Positions 37,301 through 49,300 of a DNA stretch of 64,000 nucleotides are shown in pieces. A program made the translations under genes and the position numbers. The notes under the pieces were generated by a model. It was not told where the DNA came from. It did no database searches and saw only the letters and a program-made list of their open reading frames with translations. The first letter of the stretch is position 1, and each line of letters begins with the position of its first letter. Origin of the DNA: Callorhinus ursinus (taxonomy: Eukaryota; Chordata; Mammalia; Carnivora; Otariidae); contig NW_020312893.1 in NCBI RefSeq assembly GCF_003265705.1, positions 18,941,007 through 19,005,006 of the forward strand, in the 5' to 3' direction.

Positions 37301-40300
37301 ATCAGCCTAGGACAGCCTAGGAGAGATCGACTTCAACTAATTCACCAACTCAACTCATGAACCAAAGCCACTGACAGAAAGAGTTCTCAGACCTCTATGG
37401 CTGCAATATCACATTTATTCATAATACGTATTTAAAACCCACCATAAATAGGTTTCTGAAATGTAGTTCTTCAGTTTCTGAAGAGTATTTAGTCTCCTCA
37501 ATGAGCTTTTAGAGCTCCAACGTCTCTTGTCTGCATAGGCAAAGGGGCCCAAAAAATGTCGAGCAAATTAAACGGAGCAAAAGATGCCTCCATGTATGCT
37601 CTTCAGAAATTTAAATACCAATCCAAGGAGCCTCTGCAGTGTAAATATCTGCAATACAGATAAACACTATTCTCACTCTACTGTGGAGCAAAAACTTTCT
37701 AGGAACTAGTTGAGGTAGGACAGTGAACTAATGCAGTTTTGTGAGAACACTGATTCACTATGACATCTGATCTAGAAAATAATATCATTTTTTTTCATTA
37801 GGTCAAACACAAGGATCCTAGTCCCTGTTATGGCTACCAGTGGCTGTCGGCAGAGCACGAAGAAGCTGATCACACCGCTCATCTTGTATTCTCCCTAAGC
37901 AAGAGTTTTGTCCACCTAGAACCCATGCCTCGTGAACTGCCCTGCAGCCAAACTCAGACAGTCCAAGCATATTATATTCTGAATGGACGGGTCTTGCAGG
38001 AGCTGAAGGAGCTCGTGTTCTATTATCTGGTGAGAAGGAAGGCCACTTCATTGACTCATCCATAGACAAAAGCCCTCTGTGGGGCAAGGAATTATGAAAT
38101 TCTTCAGCCATCACTACTTTGACTTATTATCCATGTTGCTGTTGAATGTTCGACTTCTCTTAGGGCTAAATATTGCCAGCTGGAGCTCAATAAAACAAAC
38201 ATAAACATGAAGGGCGGGACATGGGGTATAAGATTTCTGTCAAGCAAATCAAATTCCTTTTCCTTTCCTTTTTTGCAGATAATGGCAAAGGGAGGCATTG
38301 TCCGAACTGGGACGCACGTGCTGCCTGTGGAACAGGGAGACAGTGAGTATTTCCACAATTCTACATTTCTGCCCCACTTTGACATATTCAGCCTTACGTT
38401 GCAGAAATACCTGAAAAAATTTCAAATAAATAGCGGTGATTTCCATCAAACTTCAATAAATGAGAAGTTGAGAGGGGAAAGAAAGAATGGGTGTTTATTT
38501 GTCCACTTTGCCCTTTATCAAATATTTCTTTTCTTTTCCTTCAGCGACTTCTGTTCAGATTACTTAAAATGTTGAGGTTGTTGTTTTAGAATCTATGCTT
38601 ATTCCAAATTTTCAAACCATAAATATTCACGGAGCTTCTTCTCAAAATGGCATTTTAGAATTGTTTCAGGAAATGGAGAGAAGGTAAAATCTTGGAATAC
38701 TTCCTATATACTGGGTCTTTTGCTGAATTGTTTATATCTTTATATCATATTTCCTTTTTGAAGATAGTTCTGACTTATGGAAAGTTAAACTGGGTACTTC
38801 CACCATTGAAATGGACTCTCGCCATGAACAAATACGGAGCAATATAAACCTCTGAAGCTTTCTGCTCTTCTTACAAGAAACCTGTCAGGGAGCTACTCTT
38901 TTGATGCTAGCATAGCATCACAGAAGCACCATTGTAGACTTACTTATAGAAGCTTGACGAGACTTCTAAAAAAATCTACATAGGTATCAAAAAACAACTA
39001 TCAAAGGAGCATAGTAGTCCTCTTAAGAAAAAAAAAATAGAGTATTTGGTTGATAGAAAGTTAAAGAAGATACGAGGATAAATGCAATGTGTTAAACTTT
39101 TACTATTACATCACACAACTTCAGGTTCTAGTTCCCTTCTCTAGTGTGAAGTCTAGATCAAATACTAGCCAAGTGGATGTCGCCATACCCTCAGATAGCA
39201 TCAGAACTTTATAGAGATGAGCTAAAGTTGACAACTGGTGTGAAATCATTATATGATTTATAAGTGAAGAGAACCCTTTAATAAAGTTTTTTTCCTAAAA
39301 CTAGAGTTCTTAGAGGCATAGAATTCTTAGAGGTAAACATTCATTTATTACATCTACTTTTTCTGATATCTGTCATGCCAACTAATAGAAACAGTCATTC
39401 ACCAGACCAGACTCCTAAAAATGGCTCTGTGCAACAGAAGAATTTCATTTCAGCCCTAGGGAGTTGTCTAAGCCATAATTGCTTCCTCATTCTCTCTGTG
39501 CTCCAGTGAGTGGCCATTTTTCCGTGTCAGTCCCTGTGGAGTCAGACATTGCTCCCGTTGCTCGATTGCTAATCTACTCCATTTTACCTGATGGGGAAGT
39601 GGTTGGGGATTCTGCAAAATACGAGGTTGAAAACTGCCTAGCCAACAAGGTAGGTTTTTTTATCATAAAATTTTCAACATTTAAAACCAAAAGTTGCTAT
39701 TATCATCAATTACGTTCTGCATGTAACATTGGGGCCAACAGGGTTAAATGAATTTTCCAGAGATTTTCAGCAAGGTAATGGCAGAGTCAGACTAAGAAAC
39801 CATGTCATTTGATTCCGACTCCAAAATTCTTATGCACTGTCTCTTACTATATGATACAGTTCAGAGTACCTTGCTCCCTTCTATGATGAAGTGTTGGAAA
39901 ATATGTAAGCAAGTTTTTAAGGCTACCAAAGAGCCAAAAGAAAAATACAAGAGCGTCTAGAACCATTTGCAGTCCACCGCACTTGGTAAACACCTTACCA
40001 TGTGCCAAAGGTAAAAAAAAAAAAAATGGCATCTCAAATTTAATAAGTTATAAGAATAATTAGATATCATTATAATGGCTCAACCGATTCTCGAGAATGA
40101 GTGAAGTGTAAAGGACAAAAAGCCCCAAGACTCACATGGTGCCAACCACCACCAAGTCAAACAAAGCGAGCACGCATTGAACATGAGGAACACTCAGGAA
40201 GTGCTTGTGAATGCACAGTTAAATCAGGACATTTGTTTTTTCGACCGTTCTCCCCAATTCAACAGGTGGACTTGAGCTTCCGCCCAACACAAAGTCTCCC

Positions 40301-43300
40301 GGCCTCACGCGCCCACCTGCGAATTTCAGCCTCTCCTCAGTCCCTCTGTGCCGTCCGTGCCGTGGACCAAAGTGTGCTGCTCATGAAGCCCGAAGCAGAG
40401 CTGTCCGCAGCCTCGGTGAGTTCCCGGCAGCCTCGGGGGTCAGGAGGGGCCACACAAGGGGCTCAGAGCAAGGAGAAATGCCTATATGAGTAAGATCGGA
40501 TCTATTAAAATTTTATCGATCTAGGAGTTTATAGTTTTGATCTCCTTCATGGGCACTTTTTTGATAAGAAATATATTAGATTTGAATACATAAATATATG
40601 TTTATTTACATAAATTTATATACATACATACACATATATATATGTATTTGTGTGTGTTTTTATATATATATATATATATCAATAAAATCATACACCATTC
40701 GAAGTCCCTGAAATCCTAGAGCTCTATGAAACTAGTAACAGGCATTTTCAAGCTAGTTGTAATGTTTGAAAAAGTCTAACAAAAGTGGTGCTTTGACCTC
40801 CACTACAACTGATATGAAATATCAAGTTTCTGTTTTTATAAGAATTATATCAAACACTGTATGCCCCAAGATGAACATAATTTCTGAAGGAAGATATACA
40901 TTGTCCCTGAATACAAATTTGGAAAAATGAATTATTATATGGTAAATGACATTGATAAATGAAATCCTTTAAAATGTTGGGTGAATAGAAGGAATAGCAG
41001 AAGGGTATGCCTGGAGTAGAACAATGAGAAACAACAACACGTGCTAATAGTCATCTGCTTGTATCTTCACATTTTCAATATGAGGCCAACTGAAATAACC
41101 TTTTTTTTTACTATAAAAATTTCACAAAGGGAAATTTATATTTTACTCCCTAAAAAAGAAAGTTTTAAGAAAGGACATTTAACATTTTGATCCTTACAAA
41201 TGGAATTTAACTGAAAATATGAGAATTCTTCTAAAGGAAGTATTAAGTACATTTCAATGAGAACAAGGGGATACGTGGAAAAATAATGATGTTTTATGTT
41301 TATATAACATAATTTTATAGTTCTCGGGGTTTTTCTAAATTATAACAATGCTGGTGGATAAATAAGGCAGAATGTCCTATTAGTTTGTTAATAAAAAAGC
41401 AGAAGCTTTCAGGTAGTTAGTAGTAGACCTGGGTTAGAACACTAGCCCAGTCCTCTCCAGCCTTGATAGTATTTTACTAATGAAACACTTTGCTCCCAGT
41501 AGCATAAGCCATCCATTCAACACATATTTATTTCGCGTCTGCTGTGTTCTAGGTGTGCCCATTGTTTGTTGAAAGGCTGGGGTGGGGATCTAGCAGTGAA
41601 GGACTCAAAAGACAAAAAGCCATGCTCTCATGGAACTTAGGTTTCCACAGATGAGCCAGACAATAACACATAATATGCTTTGGAGAAAAAGCAGAGAGGG
41701 GAGATGAAGAATAGTAAGAGGGAGCTACCTTTGAGAAAGCACGTAACTTCATTACCCTACTTACTTGGCCAAGCAGTTTTAAACTCCTTTGAACATAATA
41801 CAATGCACTATCAGCATTTTTCTTCCCCTTCCCCTTCAAATGAATCTGAAAACATCATTTCCAATATTATATATACTGTGTGAAGATATGGAGCATTTTG
41901 TTCCCAGGAATAATACCTAAGAAAATACTATCCCATCCTCTATAGAGAGTGTGTACTTATTCATGTGCCAGTTTAGAACATGGGTTCATTAACTTTGTTC
42001 AACACTGAGTCAGCTGCTAACCACAAGGAGAGACAAAGCTATCACTTCATTCTTTCATCCTGAAATTTTATAGCACATCTGAAATACAGCAGACTCAATT
42101 TATCTCAGTAACGTTTTATTCCATTCTAACATGGAATCTAGTGTTTCCCTCTGAACTGTGTAACAAATTATTGTGGTCTTTGAGGACTCAGATGAGAATG
42201 TTTTAATTGTTTTTCCCCCCTAAAACTGTTAAAAAAAAAAAAAAACAGCTTCGAAATCATCTCTATAAATTACTGAAGCAACAGTGGTGCTCAAACAAAG
42301 ACGGATGGTGATTATTCTTTTCTTTTCTCTTTGCATTTAAGAAGAATAAGCCACAAATAAGTTTGTCCTTTTGTCCTTTACATTTGTACAGGTGTATAAC
42401 CTACTACCAGTGAAGGACCTCACTGGTTTCCCTGGAAGCTTGAATCAACAGGAGGAAGATGATAGAGACTGTGTCAATCGCCATAATGTCTATATCAATG
42501 GGGTCATGTATTCCCCTGTATCAAATACTAATGAAAAAGATATGTATAGCTTCCTACAGGTAAATTCCTTATATTGTAGATGATCCATTCTAAAGATTTA
42601 CAAAATATTATATAGGAAAAAATTATTTATTGTAATGCCTTCATATCATAACTGAAGCTAATGGGACACAGAGAGGTCAAGTGACTTCTCCAAGGTCACT
42701 AATAGTCGCAGATCTGCTACTAGCAACAGAGCCAGGGCTAAAACTTTCTGGACTAGGAATCAAGTTTTTTTTTTTTTAACTTTTCCTGAAATTCATTGCC
42801 TTGTGTTATTTAGCAAAATCACATATATAAAATATTACTCTTTTTAAGAGTTTTAGGGGTGCCTGGGTGGCTCAGTCGTTAAGCGTCTGCCTTCGGCTCA
42901 GGTCGTGATCCCGGGGTCCTGGGATCGAGCCCCACATCGGGCTCCCTGCTCGGCGGGAAGCCTGCTTCTCCCTCTCCCACTCCCCCTGCTTGTGTTCCCT
43001 CTCTCGCTGTGTCTCTCTGTGTCAAATAAATAAATAAAATCTTGAAAAAAAGAAGTTTTTTTTTTAAAGATTTTATTTATTTGACAGAGAGAGCACAAGC
43101 AGAGGGAGAGAGAGGGAGAAGCAGGCTCCCTGCTGAGCAAGGAGCCCGATGCGGGACTCGATCCCAGGACCCTGGGATCATAACCCGGGCAGAAGGCAGC
43201 CGCTTAACCAACTGAGCCACCCAGGCGTCCCTAAAAAAAAAAAAAGTTTTAACAACAAAATAAAATTAACCTCCATAAGTATACCAATATCCCTTCTACA

Positions 43301-46300
43301 GATGTGAACATTAAAATTTAGTATTAAGTTAATTGGATTATTTGTGAAATTCAATAAATTATGTGCCTTTATGTATTTTATAATACTTAAGTACTGATTA
43401 GATGGTAATCTCCTTCACAGGATATGGGCTTAAAGGTATTCACCAATGCAAAGATTCATAAACCCAAAATATGTTCACAGCCTGAACACAATGCAGTGTA
43501 CTCATCTCGAAGACTATTCGCTTCTCCAGGTAAAAAACTAATAAAAATTAATATATTGAGTCAAATAAAAGAATATCTTTAAAGATAAAATGTGATAACA
43601 TTAACAAAAATGGCTTTGTGATTCAGATATCTTAAGGTTCTCGCTTAAGATCACATAGCAATAAAACCCCCAAAATTTTGATTGTGTCAAGCCCCCACAT
43701 GCTGAAGAGAATACAAGGCAGACTGTGAAAACTTTTCTGAGAGGTACAGTAATGTTGTGTGTCAACTCTACTTCCATTTAAAAAAAAGGGAGAGAGGGGT
43801 GCCTGGGTGGCTCAGTTGGTTAAGTGGCTGTCTTTGGCTCAGGTCATGATCCTGGAGTCCTAGGATCAAGTCCCGCGTCGGGCTCCCTGCTCAGCAGGGA
43901 GTCTGCTTCTCCCTCTGACCTTCCTTCCTCTCATGCTCTCTCTCTACCATTCTCTCTCTCTCAATAAATAAAAAAATCTTAAAAAAAAAAAGAGAGCGAG
44001 AGAGGTGCAGATATGCAGAACAAAAGAAAGTATTAATTCTGATTGAGCAAGCAGGAAAGTCATTCATAAAGAATCTGCCGCTAGTAAATGGAGATGTGTA
44101 AATGTATGAGGTTGAGAAGGAAAGATAATTTCCAGAGGATCAGTATAAACTGAAACAGGAATGTTCACAAATGGGGACTACATTCTCACCAGTGAGATAA
44201 GGAAGCTCTTTAACTTACCTGAATTATCAGCCAATATTCATGTCGAAGTCACATTCATTTGTCAATGAAATGGGCTACTTCACTGGTGAATCAGATAGTA
44301 ACCAAACGTTTATTTCTAGTCTGATATTGTCAAATCATGGTGGAATATAGGTTGAGTACAAACTAAAGAATTTGTCAAAGATCAAGGAAAACGTTTGTTC
44401 AATGAAACTTAACTGGTTATATGGAATTTAAATAAATATTATTATTTTTTTATTATTTATAAATTAAAGTCAACCATCCTTTACAGTAGAATTTATAGTA
44501 AACTTATATATGTACAAGTATATATATGCACAAACTTTTTCAGAGAGCTGATTGTTAAATATTTACCAGCACACCATTAACAGAGAAGGTAAATAGGTGA
44601 GAGAACCTGACTGACCTTCTGGCACATGTGGAAATAAAGAACTTTTTAATCCTTGATCCCTCACTCTTACAAACTTCCTCAGAGCCACTGTCATCATGTC
44701 TGGGTATGTATGATGTTTCTTTGATCCCACAGAGGAACACACCAAATGGAAACTGACTCCTGCCCTCCACCCAACCCACGTTCTATCACTCTCCTCTTGA
44801 GACAAAGTGCAGTCACCACAGAGGACTCCTTTTCTGCTCCACAGGCCATCCCAAGTTCTTTCTGCCTCTAGGTCTCTGCTCTCTGCCTGTGATTCTCTTC
44901 CCCCAGCTCACTTAGAACTTATTCTACGACTCCAGGATTCAGCGAAAATATCACCTCCTCAAAGAAGCTTTCCCTTAGCACCCAAGCATCCTCTCCTGGT
45001 TCTTGTCTATTCCATCACCCCGTTTCTTTCTTTTGTAGCATGTATCACAATCTCTTTATCTGTATATTTATTATTTCTGTCTCCCCCCCTCACCCACCAT
45101 AGTTGTGTCTGAATTGCAAAGAGGCCATGAACTTACAAAGATGGTCCATGTTTCCGAGGCTCTCACGGAGACTGTGCGGAAGTATTTCCCTGAGACGTGG
45201 ATCTGGGACTTGGTGGCGGTAGAGTAAGTAACTTTCTTTATATATAAAAGGCAACAGGGGCGCCTGGGTGGCTCAGTTGGTTAAGCATCTGCCTTCAGCT
45301 CAGATCATGAGCCCATGGTCCCCGAATCGAGCCCCGCATCAGGCTCCCTGCTCCGCGGAGAGTCTGCTTCTCCCTCTGCTGCTCTCGTGCTCTCTCTCAC
45401 TCTCTTTCCCTCTCAAATAAATAAATAAAATCTTAAAAAAAGAAAGGCAACAATATAGACTTCTCAAAATTTTCCATTTTTAGCCAATTTTTCAATATCC
45501 AAGGATTTCTTTTAGACACATCGCTATTTTCAGGAGAGGTTTAACATAAAAACTTCTGCTACAAAAGTCTCACTATTCTAATTATATCAGAGCTAAGAAA
45601 TTTTGCACACATTTGATTCTAAGACTTCCAGAAAACGGGAATAAGGACTAACTATGACCAAGCACAGCATAGACTAACACTTATAAGAGCTCCTTCACTG
45701 GCCAACAATCTTGAGTTAAACACAGAATCAGTCAGGCCAACTACACACGGTAGTAGTAGAATTAAAACTTAAAAAAAAAAAAAATCCTGCCCTCATTGGA
45801 ACAGTATTTTAAAGAGTAAAATTTAAGAGCAATCTCAGATTACATACCTAGTTCATAACGATATTGTCTATAATAGATAATGCTATAATTCTGTGTCTAC
45901 AGGAGATTCCAATATAGACTAGAATTGAAAACAGAATCGGAAGGAAAGGACTTCTTATATTTTCCCACTTTGAGTCTTGACTATACTCTCCTATATTGAT
46001 ATTTCTACTGAATGCTTTCAAGTCATGACAATAGAATTATTTATAGGGGTTCTCTTCCTGGGAAGGATTTATTTAACTGCTTACTTTCTGTTCACATCTC
46101 TATCTTCCCCAGCTCCTCAGGGGTGGCCGAAGTGGGAGTTACAGTCCCTGACACCATCACGGAGTGGAAGGCAGGGGCCCTCTGCCTGTCCAATGACACT
46201 GGACTTGGTCTCTCTCTTCCCGCCTCCCTCCGAGCCTTCCAGCCCTTCTTTGTGGAGCTCACAATGCCCTACTCTGTGATCCGAGGAGAGGCCTTCACAC

Positions 46301-49300
46301 TCAAGGCCACCGTCCTCAACTACCTTCCCAAATGCATCCGGGTAAAGACCTCTCTTACCTAAATTGAACACAAGGTGTGACAGTCAAGTAAATTAAAAAT
46401 TGCATTCTTCGAAATACTGACAAACTTCTGTGTGTAAGATGTGCTCACCCACAGAGGAATACTCTCAGAGACATTCATATGTTATAGAAGCTGTGGTTGC
46501 TGATATTTCCATACACTTGCAACTTCAAACAAGCTTCTGACCCTTACCCCAACCCCATAAGGTTAGGAAGCTCTCGCAGTATGAAGATTTCTGACACAGT
46601 GAACAAAAATCGGTACACTTCATTCTCATGTCTTAGATCCCACAAGTTTTCAACTTCTACATTCCATATATTTAACTTTCAAATATCATCATATAGCATT
46701 AATTAGATTAAACCTTACTTTAAAGGTTACTTGTGAACATCTTACCTCCGTTGAAACCATAACCATTTATAAATCTTGAATATTCTGCTGGGAGAGCCAA
46801 GGGAATGGTCGAGATCCCAGGCCAAAGAAGTAGGGCTCCCACAGGCAACAGACCATCGTGAGTTTTCCTCACCTCTTGTCCCATCCCATAAAAGAGCAGA
46901 TTATCCAAAAATACAAAGATTTCAATGTCAGAACCACTGTAAGGTAGTCAATTGGCATTTAGATCATCTTCAGTATTAGGCAACCTAAGATCTAACTAAG
47001 CCCCCAATATACTTTATTTCAAACCATTCTCCCTTTGGTCTCCTTCTCCCTCTGATCTGTCTCTTTGTCTCACGTGTGGTTTCAGGTTAGCATGCAGCTA
47101 GACCTGAATCCTGCATTCCTAGTCCAGGAGAAGGAACAAGAGTCTCACTGCATCTGTGGGAATGGCCGACAAACCGTGTCCTGGGCAGTAACACCAAAGG
47201 CATTAGGTGAGGAACAGTCTCCTAGAGACAATTCTCTACTCAAGGATTGTATATATCAGTAGGATCCTTATATCTAGTGCTACTTCCTTCAGGCAAAGAC
47301 CACGCCCCGCCCCACCCCCGACCCCCCACCCTCCCCCACACCCACCTACGCCTGCCACCGCCACTGTAGGACATTTCTTCTTTTGTCTTTTATTTTAGGA
47401 TGTCTAGAAGAATATCCCCACTTCCCTTACCTCCATCTATCTCTGCCTTGAATTCTTAGGATCACAAGCCTCTAGTTGATGCTGCTTCCATTCCTGTTCC
47501 TGTGTTTTTATAAAACAAAAAGAGGTTACAAAGCATTGAACACTTATAAATCTTGAGGTTTGGAGGCACAGAGAAAGGAGGAGATGGTGCTCATCTGTAT
47601 TGCCCCTTTCTTAGGAAATGTGAATTTCACCGTGAGTGCAGAGGCACTGGAGTCTCAAGAGCTATGTGGGACTGAGGCGGCAGTGGTCCCTGAATATGGA
47701 AAGAAAGACACCATCATTAAGTCCCTGCTGGTTGAAGTAAGTAAGCCTACCCATTTGATAGGTCACAGTGAGCCAATAAAAACGGTGGTGAGTTGAAGTT
47801 TCCAAGTTTTAGGTGAGAAGGGCTAAATAATACATAATCACAGAATATTTCACAATATTCTCTCTTCTGCCTCTCTCTTTTTCTCCATCTCTCTATTTGT
47901 ATCTCTATCTTTCTGTCTTTCTCTCTTGATATTTACATAATTTTTCCTCACTTTCTTATCTATCAACCTGTCTTCTTCATATTGCTTATACTTATAGATT
48001 CGTTTATGTAATACATTTGGAAGTCAGCTCCAATTCTTCTCTTCACCATCAAGAAATTTGTGGTTCTGCTACCAACATACGTGATCAACAACACACCTCT
48101 GCCTTTTCTTTCTTTCCACCTACAGCCTGAAGGACTAGAGAAGGAAGCAACATTCAATTCCCTGTTCTGTCCATCAGGTAAGAGTCATTCATCATAATTA
48201 GAATAGCATTGACTAAAGTTTCTGTAACATTTAATGTTCAAAGAATCTTATATCTTATTGCTACACTTTCCTATGAGGTAAGACCCAGAGAACTATCAAC
48301 CCATTTGATAAATGAGGCACCTGGTCCTTAGAGAAGTCATGTAATTTGATCAGGAAACTGTCCCTAACCCATGCTTTCCGAGTTTTTAATCTGTTATAGC
48401 ACCTATACAAACACCCAAATGTCTTTCTGACCAGTATGTATGTGGTTACACACTGTATGATGTGTGTTAACCACTGTATGATGTGGTTACATAAAAAGTG
48501 AGTGGAGGGGCACCTGGGTGGCTCAGTCGTTAAGCGTCTGCCTTTGGCTTGGGCCATGGTCCCAGGGTCCTGGGATCGAGCCCTGCATCGGGATCCCTGC
48601 TCAGCAGGAAGTCTGCTTCTCCCTCTCCTGCTCCCCCTGCTTGTGTTCCCTCTCATGCTGTGTCTCTCTCTCTCTCTGTGTCAAATAAATAAATAAAATC
48701 TTTAAAAAAAAAAAGCGAGTAGAATCAAATGAACATTGCCAAAGGGAATGTTTCCTTGAATGTTTAGTTAATACAGCATATGGGTAGCTGAATTCAAGCC
48801 ACCCCAACATTGAATTTTGCATAGCCAATAGCATTTGATAATGGGAACATGTTATGTCCTGAAGAAAGAATTGTCTTAACCTTTACCATTATTGTCATAT
48901 CAATATTTGTTTGATGCCAATCTTGTACCTAATGCTCTATCAGTCATTTGAGAAGATACTAAAGAAACTCACAGCAGAATATATAAATTTATCTTGGTGG
49001 AGAATTTTCTAGTCTAAACAAAAACACAGAAACTTAGTACACTAAGAAATTTATCAACACAATGTGTTCTCACCTCAAACAATGTCAAATCAACATCATA
49101 CATGTGTTTCTTGCCTTTCTCTGTCTACCTCCTAAGTTCTGTTTATTATGTTTATTATACTGCCAAGACTTCAAATATATAAAATCTGTTCTAAAAACAT
49201 AATTGCCTGGTTGTTTAGCCTTATTTCTACATTTAAGTGAACTTGCCACCAAATCCTTTTATCATGCCGTGTCTTCCATTACTGAGTTCTTCATTTTGAT

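Noticed and set aside
40101..40493. 130-codon open frame covering A2M exon 15 and flanks
   Set aside because: Only 40266-40415 is exon; the rest is read-through into introns, shown by the AG acceptor, GT donor and joining phases.
42856..43231. A duplication like that at 36.6 kb
   Set aside because: The arms differ at many positions, so two independent insertions explain it.
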